Part shown: piece after piece, positions 15,635 through 24,885 of the stretch
Layout of the letters: every line of letters begins with the position of its first letter
Numbering within the stretch: position 1 is the first letter of the stretch
Assembly: GCF_000708595.2 (NCBI RefSeq)
Contig: NZ_JARP01000002.1
Coordinates: 434,001 to 498,000 of the forward strand
DNA: 64,000 bases
From: Flavobacterium sp. KJJ
GTDB lineage: Bacteria; Bacteroidota; Bacteroidia; Flavobacteriales; Flavobacteriaceae
Reading direction: 5' to 3'
Translations under genes and position numbers: made by a program
Notes under the pieces: model-generated
Seen by the model: the letters and a program-made list of their open reading frames with translations, nothing else
What the model was told of the DNA's origin: nothing
Databases searched by the model: none

Positions 15635-18475
15635 TTATTTTTTAAGAATCGTTTGATTGAATGAGCCGTCAGAAGTATATACTTTAGCCAAATAAGTTCC
15701 TGGAATAAGAGTACTTAAATCAATATTTTCAGCATTTTTTCCAGTGGTTAAAACTAAGGTTCCAGACATATTGTAAATCAAAACTTTTTCTACAGTTTGG
15801 CTTGATTTTGATAAATACAAAACATCTGAAACTGGATTAGGGTACAAAATCACTTTTGAACTTTCCATTTCTTCCGTTGCTTCAGCTTTTGCTGCCTTTA
15901 AAGTTCCACCTGTATAATGTGTACTGATGTAGAATAAATTAGCGACTGATCCTTTAGTAATAGTATTATAACCTGCAGGAATTGAAGCTGTTACAACACC
16001 AGCTGATGCTGTGTATGAAACGTTGTTAACTTTTATTGTTCCAGTAAAGTTAGAATCAAAAACCAAAGTTAATGTTGAAGCACCTGTTGTTGTATAAGTA
16101 ATAGATGTACTTGATTCAATTTTTAAGCGCTCTGTTAATGTTAATCCAGCATACGTTACAGATCCCGGAGTTGAATTCATGTTTCCTGTAATAGTATAAA
16201 ATGAACTGGTTTTTCCTGATGTCGTAAAATTATGATTTTGGTCTCCACTTGGTGTTCCAGTGGTCACAGTAATTGTTCCTGATCCTGTTGCTGGCGTTCC
16301 AGTTCCTGTAGTCGCAATAGAGTAGGATATTGTTGCAGTTGGAGTTCCAGTTATGGTAATAGTTTTTGCTGTTGTATTTTTTACAAAACTAATTCCCGAT
16401 GCTGGCAGTCCCGTTACAGTTGCATCTGTGGCATTTCCTCCCCAGGTAAATACAATTGAGCTGATCGCTGTTCCGCTAGCTACAGTTTGATTGTTATTTG
16501 TAGTAGAAGTTAAAGTTTGAGCTCCCGCAGCCGTAACAGTAATTGTTCCTGATCCTGTTGCTGGTGTTCCGGTTCCAGTCGTAGCAATAGAGTAGGACAC
16601 AGTTGCAGTGGGAGTTCCTGTAATCGTGATTGTTTTGGCTGTAGAATTTTTTACAAAAGTTAATCCAGATGCTGGTAGACCTGTTACGGTTGCGTCTGTA
16701 GCGTCGCCCCCCCATGTAAAAATAATAGTTCCAATGGCAGTTCCGCTTACAACTGTCTGGTTATTATTTGTTGTAGAAGTTAATGTTTGAGAACTTGCAG
16801 GGGGATTTCCTTCTCCCTGAACAGCAACTAATGTTCCAGTGTAATTAGTAAGGGCAGATTTAAGTGCCGTAATTACTAATGATGAAGTATCATCTACACT
16901 ATTGTTAAATGTCCATTTTAAATCTCCTCCAGATACACGTCCTGAATATTGAGTTACTTTTGTTTTTGCAGCTGCCGGCTGGTCGATCACTAAATTTTTT
17001 ACATAAAGAGTCGCATCGGTGTCAAAGTTGTTATAAGTGTTTGCACCCGATTTAGATTTAATAGAACTGCTTATAGTTTCTCCTCTAGTTGAAGCAACAT
17101 AGGCATCAAAATCTGTAGCCGAGCTGATTTTTCCTGAAATATTATATAAAGGATTTGGATCATTATAAGCTACAAAACGCATATTGTTTGTTCCGTTTGA
17201 AGCATCAAAAGTGTTGTTATATGATTTTATAAAACCTCCAGCTTCACCAGAAAAAGTTCCCATGGTTCCAGCATTATTTACTTGATTTGCTTCGTCCCAA
17301 ATATCTGAACCTTGCAATGAAGTCAACATTGGGTGTTTGCTGTTTCGGAAGTAATTTCCTTCTACAAAAAGAGAAGATCCTAAAGTTGATCCTGCACCAT
17401 ATTTTGCATTTCCATCATAATAATTGTTGTAAATATGTGCTGAATAATAACGAACACGAGGATGACGGGAATCAGAATGGTCGAACCAGTTGTGGTGATA
17501 CGTAATATATAAACCTGTTGTAGTTCCTTCGCTTAATCCTAAAAGACTTGCTTTTCCGTTATCCCAAAAGTGGTTGTAAGACAGTGTAATGTATGTAGAA
17601 GATTTATTATCTAATGCGCCATCTCCTTTTATTTGGTCTGCGTCACTTCCTGCATTTCCATAAAACAAATCGCAATTATGAACCCAAATGTGATCATTAT
17701 CTTGTTGCATTCCAACATTATCCCCTGCTGTACTGTTGCAATTCATAAAGCCAAGATTGCTTACTTCGATGTTTGAAGCAGTTTTAAGACGAACACCCCA
17801 GCCATTTGCAACTGCATCTGTTCCAACACCTTCTATCGTAACATAGCTCGATGCATTGTTTGCATTTTCAATAACAACATCACCGCCTTCCATCACGGTC
17901 ATGTCTGTTATGTTTCCAACTAATCTAAAGATAAAAGGGCGAGTGTCTTTTCCTTTTTTAATGGCATACAAAATGTTTTGAAGGCCAACACAAGGATTTG
18001 CACTTGCGCCAGTAATATTCATCGAAATGGTATTTTTTGTATTTTGTGTAATGTAAAGAATTACAGCGTTGTCTTTTGGTGTTCCGTCTGCTTTATAACC
18101 TCCTGGAACACGTCCGCCTTCAAAAGCGAATCCGTTTCGATCCTGAGCTAAAACAGTTAGGTTGCTTGTCGTAGATCCAGATCCTTCTGTTCCTGAAATA
18201 ACTGGTTTTACTTTAACGGTATAAGAACCCGCTTTTAGTCCAGGAATATCGGCGCGAAAATAACTACCGTAACTTCTAATAAGCTGATCGTCTATTTTTC
18301 TGTCGGTTATTCCTTCTCCAGTATAATATACATTATACGTTTGTGCGCCGCTTACAGGCTGCCATTTTACAAAAGCTGATTCTAGCCATCCAGAAGCTTC
18401 GCTAATTTGTACTGTTTGTGCCCATATTTGCATACTGGCAAATAGAGTTACTAATAAAAGTAAGTTTTTTTTCAT
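15635..18475 (-). CDS. Secreted pectate lyase (PL1-like beta-helix) with tandem Ig-like repeats and T9SS sorting tail
   Basis: This enzyme should cleave polygalacturonate by beta-elimination outside the cell. The open frame continues to 18559, but only from a TTG. The ATG at 18475 gives the signal peptide MKKNLLLLVTLFASMQIWAQ and a 946-residue protein. A fibronectin-like segment is followed by the PL1 beta-helix, with DHIWVHNCDLFYG, DGALDNKSSTYITLSYNHFW and TYHHNWFDHSDSRHPRVRYY, which carries the RHPR catalytic-arginine motif. Two 90-residue repeats (563-652 and 653-742) differ at about ten positions. A C-terminal domain of the type A T9SS kind (ILYPNPVSDVLYLSKSS ... PGTYLAKVYTSDG) ends the protein. 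A likely operator overlaps its promoter, at 18543-18556. Confidence 0.95.
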   Translation of the reverse strand: MKKNLLLLVTLFASMQIWAQTVQISEASGWLESAFVKWQPVSGAQTYNVYYTGEGITDRKIDDQLIRSYGSYFRADIPGLKAGSYTVKVKPVISGTEGSGSTTSNLTVLAQDRNGFAFEGGRVPGGYKADGTPKDNAVILYITQNTKNTISMNITGASANPCVGLQNILYAIKKGKDTRPFIFRLVGNITDMTVMEGGDVVIENANNASSYVTIEGVGTDAVANGWGVRLKTASNIEVSNLGFMNCNSTAGDNVGMQQDNDHIWVHNCDLFYGNAGSDADQIKGDGALDNKSSTYITLSYNHFWDNGKASLLGLSEGTTTGLYITYHHNWFDHSDSRHPRVRYYSAHIYNNYYDGNAKYGAGSTLGSSLFVEGNYFRNSKHPMLTSLQGSDIWDEANQVNNAGTMGTFSGEAGGFIKSYNNTFDASNGTNNMRFVAYNDPNPLYNISGKISSATDFDAYVASTRGETISSSIKSKSGANTYNNFDTDATLYVKNLVIDQPAAAKTKVTQYSGRVSGGDLKWTFNNSVDDTSSLVITALKSALTNYTGTLVAVQGEGNPPASSQTLTSTTNNNQTVVSGTAIGTIIFTWGGDATDATVTGLPASGLTFVKNSTAKTITITGTPTATVSYSIATTGTGTPATGSGTITVTAAGAQTLTSTTNNNQTVASGTAISSIVFTWGGNATDATVTGLPASGISFVKNTTAKTITITGTPTATISYSIATTGTGTPATGSGTITVTTGTPSGDQNHNFTTSGKTSSFYTITGNMNSTPGSVTYAGLTLTERLKIESSTSITYTTTGASTLTLVFDSNFTGTIKVNNVSYTASAGVVTASIPAGYNTITKGSVANLFYISTHYTGGTLKAAKAEATEEMESSKVILYPNPVSDVLYLSKSSQTVEKVLIYNMSGTLVLTTGKNAENIDLSTLIPGTYLAKVYTSDGSFNQTILKK
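16250..16789 (-). repeat. Tandem 270-bp in-gene duplication (two Ig-like units)
   Basis: Unit 1 (16789-16520) and unit 2 (16519-16250) are exactly 270 bp each and encode 90-residue modules beginning QTLTSTTNNNQT. They differ at about ten residues, mostly conservative (D/N, L/I, S/T). This looks like a recent duplication of a linker or adhesive module, and a likely site of copy-number change between strains. Confidence 0.92.
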
Positions 18476-18542
18476 AATTGGTTTGGTTAAATAATTAGTA
18501 AAAGTTATTAAGTGGTTTTGAATATCAAATACAGTGGTTAAT

Positions 18543-18564
18543 TGTAATCGATTACACAAAAATA
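18543..18564 (-). promoter_or_regulatory. Pectate lyase -7 box with overlapping palindromic operator
   Basis: On the minus strand the -7 box TATTTTTG (18564-18557) is followed at once by the perfect 14-nt palindrome TGTAATCGATTACA (18556-18543), which covers the expected transcript start, about 70 nt before the ATG at 18475. A central CG in a 14-16 nt palindrome is typical of LacI/GalR-family operators. The regulator itself is not in the window. No clear -33 box was seen. Confidence 0.65.
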
Positions 18565-18643
18565 TATAAATTTTTTAAATTCATAATTATTTGAGCTTAA
18601 AAAAACATATAATGTAAAATAATTATATCATATTTTATAATTA

Positions 18644-18676
18644 TGTAATAAATTACATAAATTGTAATTTATTACA
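18644..18676. promoter_or_regulatory. Two further TGTAAT-N2-ATTACA operator-like sites
   Basis: TGTAATAAATTACA (18644-18657) and TGTAATTTATTACA (18663-18676) share both half-sites with the palindrome at 18543-18556 but have AA or TT in the centre. They are 19 bp apart centre to centre, and the first is 101 bp from the promoter-proximal site. Together they also form a 17-nt perfect inverted repeat with a 7-nt loop. A looping operator array for the pectate lyase gene is the simplest reading. Confidence 0.55.
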
Positions 18677-19025
18677 TAATGGCTGATTTGTTTGTTAAGT
18701 CTTATTTTTACTACCATTTTGAAAAATTACAGGAGTAATTTGATTAAAGAAAATCAGTTTCTTTTGAATTTTTTAAAAATTTAAAGAAATTTTTTATTAT
18801 AAGAAATAGGCTACTTTTTTATTTTTAAAAAAGTTTTTAAAGAAGTAAGCTTCGAATTATAATTTAATTTGAAAAATTTCTCTAATAAAACTGACATTAT
18901 ATAATATAAATTCAATTCAGAAATAACTTTTAAAATTCTTAAGTGAATTAAATTTTTATTTTTTGTAGGTTTTTTTGTTTACTTTGCGGATATGAAATTT
19001 ATCGCAACTATATTAAAAAAAATTA
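18677..19025. other. AT-rich intergenic region between divergent genes
   Basis: About 350 bp with very few G or C. No gene, repeat or RNA structure was recognised. Near the right end TACTTTG (18980-18986) resembles a -7 box, one base short of TAnnTTTG, and could serve the gene starting at 19026. Confidence 0.5.
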
Positions 19026-20465
19026 ATGAAGTATTTAATATTAAAATTTAAAATTGTTAGTCACATTTATATAATTACCGTTTGTTTAATTTTTTTATCT
19101 TGTAATAGTGAAGAACAACAAGATAAGAACAAAATAAGATATTTAGACCAATTAAAAAGTGAATTAAATCTGAGAAATTTTTCTCGTGTAAACATTTCTG
19201 AAAATATTGTCGTTAATTGGGAAAATGTAACTAAAACAAAAAAAGAAAATTTTGAAATTTCAGAAATTGCAGTGAACGAAAAAATTGCAAGTAAACTACA
19301 ATCGAAATTATTACAAGAACATTTAAAATATCAGATTGTTACAATTGAATGTGAAGGCCAGTTTTATTCCTATTTTTTAGAAGTTTACGGAGATAAAAAT
19401 AGTCCTGTATATCCTGAAAGTATTACTAAGTTGAATAATTTTACAGGAACATTAAATGTATTTTCTTTAACGGGTGAAAATTTAGGATCGTTAGGAATTT
19501 TGAAAGGTCAAACTAGAAACATTTCGAAAATTGATAAGTTAGATGTTTTATCACGAGCAATAAAACTGTTTTCTAATAATTTAAGTTTAACAAATAAAAT
19601 TCCACCATGCAACACACCGTATTTCCAGACTATGCAATTTACTGTAGATTATTATGAGATGTGGGAGTATCAGGGTAAAATTATAGCATTTAATTATGTA
19701 CGCACAGAAACCAACACTGAGCAAATACTTATGTCATATCCATGTGATACGCCACCAAATGAAGTCGCTCTAGCTCATAGAACAGCGGTTTATAATTTTC
19801 ATGGAAATAGTTCAGGAGAGGCTGCTGTAGCAAATACTGTAATTACCGATCCTTCTTTTTTGAATGATACATGCCTTGCTGGATTATATTTAAAATTAGG
19901 TGGATCTCCGATTTTTCAAAGTTATTTGAAAGAATTTGATAATGATTTTTCAATAGCAGATTTACAACTAGCAGGGACTGTTACTTTACCTATAACTGAA
20001 AATGCTAGGACATATGCTCCTTACGGTGGTGTTATTAAGATTGTTTTTAATAAAAATAATTTAAAAAGGCCAGCATTAGATATAGCAAAAACTTTTATGC
20101 ATGAAATGCTTCACGCTGAAATGTATCGACAGCTTTTAAGTTTGGCAAATAGTAATGGATCTATTGACAAAAATGCATTAACTCAAATGTTAGCAGAACC
20201 TGGTTGTCCAAGATTACTTGATTACTATGAACAATATTCATTCAATACTATGCAACATCCAAATATGGCTGAAAATTATAGAGAAACAATTGTATCCTTT
20301 CTGAAAGCATTTGACAATACTTTGACAGATGAACAATATGAAGCCATAGCATGGCAGGGTTTAAATGGTACTAAAGAATGGAGTTCAATGAGCACTGCGG
20401 ATAAGGTAAGAATTCAAGCTACATATGACACATGGATAACAACAGCATCAAAAAACTGTAATTAA
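19026..20465 (+). CDS. Lipoprotein with HExxH metalloprotease-like motif, otherwise unrecognised
   Basis: This 479-residue protein starts with a lipoprotein signal (MKYLILKFKIVSHIYIITVC, then LIFLSCNSEEQQ, lipobox FLSC). I do not recognise the family from the first 300 residues. At residues 359-363 the sequence FMHEMLHAEMYRQL holds HEMLH, fitting the zinc-binding HExxH helix of metallopeptidases. It follows a segment predicted as strand (YGGVIKIVFNKNNLK), as in SprT-like and gluzincin folds. A third ligand is not obvious: E395 or H410-type candidates lie downstream (EPGCPRLLDYYEQYSFNTMQ). A surface-anchored zinc peptidase is plausible but unproven. The next gene lies 18 nt downstream and is probably cotranscribed. 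Confidence 0.7.
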   Translation: MKYLILKFKIVSHIYIITVCLIFLSCNSEEQQDKNKIRYLDQLKSELNLRNFSRVNISENIVVNWENVTKTKKENFEISEIAVNEKIASKLQSKLLQEHLKYQIVTIECEGQFYSYFLEVYGDKNSPVYPESITKLNNFTGTLNVFSLTGENLGSLGILKGQTRNISKIDKLDVLSRAIKLFSNNLSLTNKIPPCNTPYFQTMQFTVDYYEMWEYQGKIIAFNYVRTETNTEQILMSYPCDTPPNEVALAHRTAVYNFHGNSSGEAAVANTVITDPSFLNDTCLAGLYLKLGGSPIFQSYLKEFDNDFSIADLQLAGTVTLPITENARTYAPYGGVIKIVFNKNNLKRPALDIAKTFMHEMLHAEMYRQLLSLANSNGSIDKNALTQMLAEPGCPRLLDYYEQYSFNTMQHPNMAENYRETIVSFLKAFDNTLTDEQYEAIAWQGLNGTKEWSSMSTADKVRIQATYDTWITTASKNCN

Positions 20466-20483
20466 ATCATAAAAATCAAAAAT

Positions 20484-20834
20484 ATGAAAAAAATATTTTT
20501 AACAATAGCAATGTTAGTAGGAATTATTAGTTTTTCCCAAGAAAAGGATCCGATTTATGTCTATGAATTTAATAAAAAGACGGATACGATACTAGATAAG
20601 AAAACCTTTAATATTAAAGATACTGGCTTGCTTGTTGGAATCTATGAAAATAAGTTATATTTTCATATTATACCAGTGGATAAGAAATTAAAAGTCAACA
20701 TTCATACAGGGCAAGAATTAGAAGAAATTATAGAAAGAGCAGATAAGCGACGTAAAGATTATGAAATATATATTTTCATGAAAGATGAAAATAGATATTA
20801 TTTTGTTAATCATAATTTTTCATATCAGGAATAA
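20484..20834 (+). CDS. Small exported protein of unknown function
   Basis: This 116-residue protein has a clear signal peptide, MKKIFLTIAMLVGIISFSQ. The mature part of about 97 residues is rich in Lys, Asp and Tyr and has alternating strand-like stretches (KLYFHIIPVDKKLKVNI, YEIYIFMKDENRYYFVNHNF). No cysteine is present and I recognise no family. It follows the HEMLH lipoprotein by 18 nt on the same strand, so the two probably form an operon. A role as partner, chaperone or inhibitor of that protein is only a guess from position. Confidence 0.7.
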   Translation: MKKIFLTIAMLVGIISFSQEKDPIYVYEFNKKTDTILDKKTFNIKDTGLLVGIYENKLYFHIIPVDKKLKVNIHTGQELEEIIERADKRRKDYEIYIFMKDENRYYFVNHNFSYQE

Positions 20835-20987
20835 ATATTAAATGGAATATAAGCTCCTCAGGTTAAAAAAAGATTTGAGATAAAATGCGATTATGATTAA
20901 AATTTATGATGTTACGATATAAATTGAATCTAACTTGCTAAATAAATTATGTTAACTGAGGTTTTTTAATTACTTATTAGGGAAAAA

Positions 20988-21016
20988 AAGCCTTTTTGAA
21001 TTTCAAAAAGGCTTTC
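20988..21016 (-). terminator. Rho-independent terminator of the Bax inhibitor-1 gene
   Basis: The 13-nt arms around GCCTTTTTGA / TCAAAAAGGC with a 3-nt loop are followed by seven T on the minus strand. It lies just after the stop codon at 21034 and can also stop transcripts from the left. Confidence 0.85.
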
Positions 21017-21033
21017 GTTATCTAAAGAGAAAA

Positions 21034-21807
21034 TTAATCTTTGCTTGATAGTTTTGACAATAATCGTAAGAATTCTACATATAGCCAAACCAATGTGATC
21101 ATTAATCCCATTGCTCCAAACCATTCCATGAATTTTGGCATTCTTTGCTGTACTCCTTTTTCAATTTGATCGAAATCTAAGAATAGATTCAAAGCTGCAA
21201 TAATAATCACGAAAACACTAATTCCGATACTCATCATTCCGTTTCCATAATGAACTGGAGTAAAGTTAAAGATCAAAGAAGCTAACCATGAAAATAAATA
21301 ATAAGTTGCAATTGCCAATGTAGCGGCAATAACAACAGATTTAAATTGCTCCGTAACTTTTACGATTTTAAATTTATATAAACCTAAGCAAACTAAAAAA
21401 GTTACTAAGGTTGCGCTTACAGCATTAATTACGATTCCTGGATATCTTAATTCAAATATCGCAGAGATTCCTCCAATAAACAAACCTTCAAATAAGGCAT
21501 AACCTGGAGCTAAATAGGGTGAAGCCTGAGGTTTGAAAGAAGAGATTATAACCAAAATTAATCCAACTATTGCACCGCCAATTGCAGGTAAAATAGGATT
21601 CATTCCGTTAAATGCCATCCACCACGTTACCATAGCAGAAGCAGTTAATATTAAAAATAAAATAGCTGTTTTATTGATTGTACCAGACAAGGTCATTTCT
21701 TGATTATAATCAATAATTTGTGCTTCGTGCACTTCTTGAGTTTTTGAAACAGCATTTGATGAAAAACGCTTGTCGCTTAAAAACGGATTTTTTGAATTGA
21801 AGTTCAT
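21034..21807 (-). CDS. Bax inhibitor-1/YccA-family membrane protein
   Basis: This inner-membrane protein has about seven hydrophobic spans (TAILFLILTASAMVTWWMAF, AIGGAIVGLILVIISS, FEGLFIGGISAIF and others), and a charged end with FLRLLSKLSSKD. The pattern is that of the BI-1/YccA family, some members of which are pH-gated calcium leak channels. In E. coli YccA modulates FtsH. The open frame extends to 21834 through a TTG. The ATG at 21807 is chosen because the promoter at 21832-21860 would start transcription inside the longer form. It is 136 nt beyond nuoN and separated from it by a terminator. Confidence 0.92.
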   Translation of the reverse strand: MNFNSKNPFLSDKRFSSNAVSKTQEVHEAQIIDYNQEMTLSGTINKTAILFLILTASAMVTWWMAFNGMNPILPAIGGAIVGLILVIISSFKPQASPYLAPGYALFEGLFIGGISAIFELRYPGIVINAVSATLVTFLVCLGLYKFKIVKVTEQFKSVVIAATLAIATYYLFSWLASLIFNFTPVHYGNGMMSIGISVFVIIIAALNLFLDFDQIEKGVQQRMPKFMEWFGAMGLMITLVWLYVEFLRLLSKLSSKD

Positions 21808-21831
21808 ATTTCTAATACATTTAATTGTACT

Positions 21832-21860
21832 CAAATATATGGAGTTTTTTTGAAGTGCAA
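21832..21860 (-). promoter_or_regulatory. Promoter of the Bax inhibitor-1 gene
   Basis: On the minus strand TTG (21860-21858) is followed after 18 nt by TATATTTG (21839-21832). The expected start of transcription is near 21825, which fixes the ATG at 21807 as the start codon. Confidence 0.7.
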
Positions 21861-21920
21861 TTCTTTGCGTTAAATTTTTAACATGAATTTTTCTTCTGTA
21901 AAAACTGCTTTTAAATAAAA

Positions 21921-21951
21921 AAATCCACCAAAAGAAACTCTTGATGGATTG
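21921..21951 (-). terminator. Terminator at the end of the nuo operon
   Basis: An imperfect hairpin with AATCCATCAAGA pairing to TCTTTTGGTGGATT (G-T pairs and one bulge) is followed by a run of T on the minus strand, about 20 nt after the nuoN stop. Confidence 0.7.
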
Positions 21952-21970
21952 GTATTTTATTTTGATTTTT

Positions 21971-23371
21971 TTATTTCAATAAATCTAAAACTAAGGATGG
22001 AAATAAACCTAAAGCAATATTTAAAACAATTGAAATAACTGCTACAGCGTAAATTAGAAATGGTTTTCCGGTACGTTCTTGATTTGGTTCTTTAGAATAC
22101 ATTGCTAAAATTAGCTTGAAATAATATCCAACGCTTATGATCGAGTTTATAACAGCTACAATTACTAAAGCAATAAATCCGGCCTTGATGGTTTGGTCAA
22201 ATAAGAACAATTTTGCAAAAAATCCAGAAAAAATTGGGATTCCGGCCATTGATAATAATGAAGCTGTAAGTATTGCAGCCAATAACGGATTTGTTTTTCC
22301 TAAACCGTGAAAGTTTGTAATATCTTCATTTTCTTGGTTTTTGCAAACGTATAAAATAACGCTGAACGCTGCAATTCCCGCCAAAGCATAAGCTGCTGTA
22401 TAATATAGTAAAACTCCAGCTGAAGATGCAACTGTTAGAAAAGTCATCAGCATAAAACCTGCATGCGAAATTCCAGAAAATGCCAGCATACGTTTTACAT
22501 TTACTTGACGTAATGCCATTATATTTCCAACAGTCATCGAAGCAATTGAAATTATTACAATGATATTTTCAAAAGTTCCTAAAAGACCTTGATTTTCTAA
22601 TGATGGAATTAAGTTAAGCTCTGCAACCAATTTAAATAGTGTTGCTATTGCTATTACTTTAGCTAAAGTACTCATTAAAGCAGTTGTTAAAGCAGGAGAT
22701 CCTTCATAAACGTCTGGAGCCCAGAAATGAAATGGAACTGCAGCTACCTTAAATAACATTCCGATTGTCATTAGTATCATCCCGATTGGAAACCAGATTG
22801 GCAATTCAGCAGATAAAGAGCTTTCGCTGATTTCAACAACATCAAAACTTCCCATAGCGCCGTAAATCAAACAAATTCCGAATAATATAATACCTGATGC
22901 AAAAGATCCCATTAAAAAATATTTCATACCAGCTTCGTTACTTTTCAAATTCAAACGTTCGCTTGCTGCAAGAACATAAAGTGCGATTGACAAAATTTCA
23001 ATTCCTAAAAAGAACATAGCTAAGTTTCCAAAAGAAACCATTGCAACTCCTCCAGCTAATAAAAATATTTTTATTGCGATGAAATCAGAAATCTTAGTTT
23101 GATGATTTTCGTAAAAATTATGACTTAAAGCTACAAGGAAAATAGTCAAAATAATAAACAATGATGAAAATGCAGTTGAGAATTTACTCACTGTAATCAT
23201 GTTATTATAGTAACTATGTGTTGCTGTTGCGTTTTCAAATTCATAAAAATTAAGAGCCAAAACACCTAGTAAACCAATAATGGTAAAAGGAACAATGGCT
23301 TTTCTTAAATTAAGAATTTCAAACAATAGGCAGAAAATACCCAATCCTGTTATAGCTATTAATGTATTCAT
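21971..23371 (-). CDS. nuoN: NADH-quinone oxidoreductase subunit N
   Basis: This is an antiporter-like membrane subunit of complex I, 466 residues with about 14 hydrophobic spans. The proton-channel core is recognisable in GMKYFLMGSFASGIILFGIC, with the Lys of the broken helix, and in VPFHFWAPDVYEGSP and KRMLAFSGISHAGFMLM. It is the last gene of the operon, 64 nt after nuoM, and is followed by a terminator. The length is normal for NuoN. Confidence 0.97.
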   Translation of the reverse strand: MNTLIAITGLGIFCLLFEILNLRKAIVPFTIIGLLGVLALNFYEFENATATHSYYNNMITVSKFSTAFSSLFIILTIFLVALSHNFYENHQTKISDFIAIKIFLLAGGVAMVSFGNLAMFFLGIEILSIALYVLAASERLNLKSNEAGMKYFLMGSFASGIILFGICLIYGAMGSFDVVEISESSLSAELPIWFPIGMILMTIGMLFKVAAVPFHFWAPDVYEGSPALTTALMSTLAKVIAIATLFKLVAELNLIPSLENQGLLGTFENIIVIISIASMTVGNIMALRQVNVKRMLAFSGISHAGFMLMTFLTVASSAGVLLYYTAAYALAGIAAFSVILYVCKNQENEDITNFHGLGKTNPLLAAILTASLLSMAGIPIFSGFFAKLFLFDQTIKAGFIALVIVAVINSIISVGYYFKLILAMYSKEPNQERTGKPFLIYAVAVISIVLNIALGLFPSLVLDLLK

Positions 23372-23435
23372 TTTTGTTTTTTTGATTTAGGAAATCTAAA
23401 ACTAATGACGCCCTAATTTATTTTTATTTAAAATA

Positions 23436-24875
23436 TTAATTTTTATTGATAACGTTTAAAATCGTTTCTAAACTTGGTGTAATCAAATCTGTAATTGGTT
23501 TTGGATAAAATCCGAAGAAGATCAGTACTGCGATAATTATAACTAATGAAATACCTTCATTAACAGTAATATCCGCAAAATTTTTCGAATTGGTTTCACC
23601 CAGCATTACATTTTGAAACATTTTAAGCATATAATAAGCTCCTAATATAATAGTTGTTCCGCCTAAAACAGCAAACCAAATATTTATTTGAGAAAGACTA
23701 TATAAAACGGTAAACTCTCCAACGAAATTAAAAGTACTTGGTAAAGCTACTGAAGCTAGAACCAAAATTAAAAACATAGAAGTAAATTTTGGCGACTGCA
23801 CACGAATACCTCCTAATGCACCAATTTCTCTAGTTTCGAATCTTCTATAAATGATTTCAGCAGCATAAAATAACCCTACTACAACAAAACCATGAGCGAT
23901 CATCTGCAAAACAGCTCCACGCAAACCATCAAGAGTCAAAGTATAAGTTCCTGCAGCAATTAATCCAACGTGCGCTAAAGAAGAATAAGCTAATAATTTT
24001 TTTAGATCTTTTTGTCTTAAAGCGACTATTGATCCGTAGATAACGCCAGCAATTCCTAAAGCGATGAAAATGTTCATGTATTCTTTTGCTGCAAGGGGAG
24101 CAATTGGCAACTGCCAACGAATAACACTGTATAATCCCATTTTTAACATGATACCAGATAAAAGCATTGTCCCAACAGTTGGTGCTTTTTGATAAACATT
24201 TGCCTGCCATGTGTGGAAAGGAATAATTGGAATTTTAATAGCATACGCTAAAAAGAAAGCCAAAAATATCCAAAGCTGTTCATCGGCTGATAGGTTCAAT
24301 TTGTATAAATCTTCAATTAAGAAGCTTCCTGTTTTTTGATACAAATAAATAAAAGCTATTAGCATGAATAATGAACCAGCAAGTGTATAAATAAAGAATT
24401 TTATAACTGCTTTTCTTCTTTCTTCTGCATCTCCATTACCCCATATAAGAGCAATAAAATAAATTGGAATAAGAGCTAATTCCCAGAAAATATAATATAA
24501 AAGACCATCTGCTGCCAAGAAAGTTCCTGTCATAGCAAAAGCCATAAATAAAATTAAAGCATAGAAAGCTTTAGCATTTTTATATTCATTTCCGAAAGAA
24601 GAGAATATAATAATTGGTGTTAAGGCTACAGTTAATAAAACCATAGCAATGGCCAATCCGTCAGCATTTAGCGCAAATGAAATTTTAGGCTGTGTAATCC
24701 AAGCATTTATTAAGCTGATGTTTTCGCCAGAACAAAAATGATTTAGCAATACAACCGAACAGCCTAAAGCTGCCAAACTAAAGAACAAAGCTACTTTTGA
24801 TGCTAGTTTATCGCCTGCAAAATAAGTGACAAATGCACCAATTAAAAGAATAATTAATATAAGAGAAACGTTCAT
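23436..24875 (-). CDS. nuoM: NADH-quinone oxidoreductase subunit M
   Basis: This 479-residue antiporter-like membrane subunit has about 14 spans. Diagnostic stretches are LLYYIFWELALIPIYFIALI with the conserved Glu, KFFIYTLAGSLFMLIAFIYL, PFHTWQANVYQKAPTVGTML and DLKKLLAYSSLAHVGLIAAG. In complex I, NuoM carries one of the proton paths of the distal arm. It lies 10 nt behind nuoL. The protein is slightly shorter than the E. coli subunit, with no obvious gap in the core. Confidence 0.98.
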   Translation of the reverse strand: MNVSLILIILLIGAFVTYFAGDKLASKVALFFSLAALGCSVVLLNHFCSGENISLINAWITQPKISFALNADGLAIAMVLLTVALTPIIIFSSFGNEYKNAKAFYALILFMAFAMTGTFLAADGLLYYIFWELALIPIYFIALIWGNGDAEERRKAVIKFFIYTLAGSLFMLIAFIYLYQKTGSFLIEDLYKLNLSADEQLWIFLAFFLAYAIKIPIIPFHTWQANVYQKAPTVGTMLLSGIMLKMGLYSVIRWQLPIAPLAAKEYMNIFIALGIAGVIYGSIVALRQKDLKKLLAYSSLAHVGLIAAGTYTLTLDGLRGAVLQMIAHGFVVVGLFYAAEIIYRRFETREIGALGGIRVQSPKFTSMFLILVLASVALPSTFNFVGEFTVLYSLSQINIWFAVLGGTTIILGAYYMLKMFQNVMLGETNSKNFADITVNEGISLVIIIAVLIFFGFYPKPITDLITPSLETILNVINKN

Positions 24876-24885
24876 AGTTATAAAA

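Noticed and set aside
18992..19051. 19-codon ATG-initiated leader frame overlapping the start of the HEMLH lipoprotein gene
   Set aside because: The likely -7 box at 18980-18986 would place the transcript start at about the same position, so this ATG is probably not on the mRNA.
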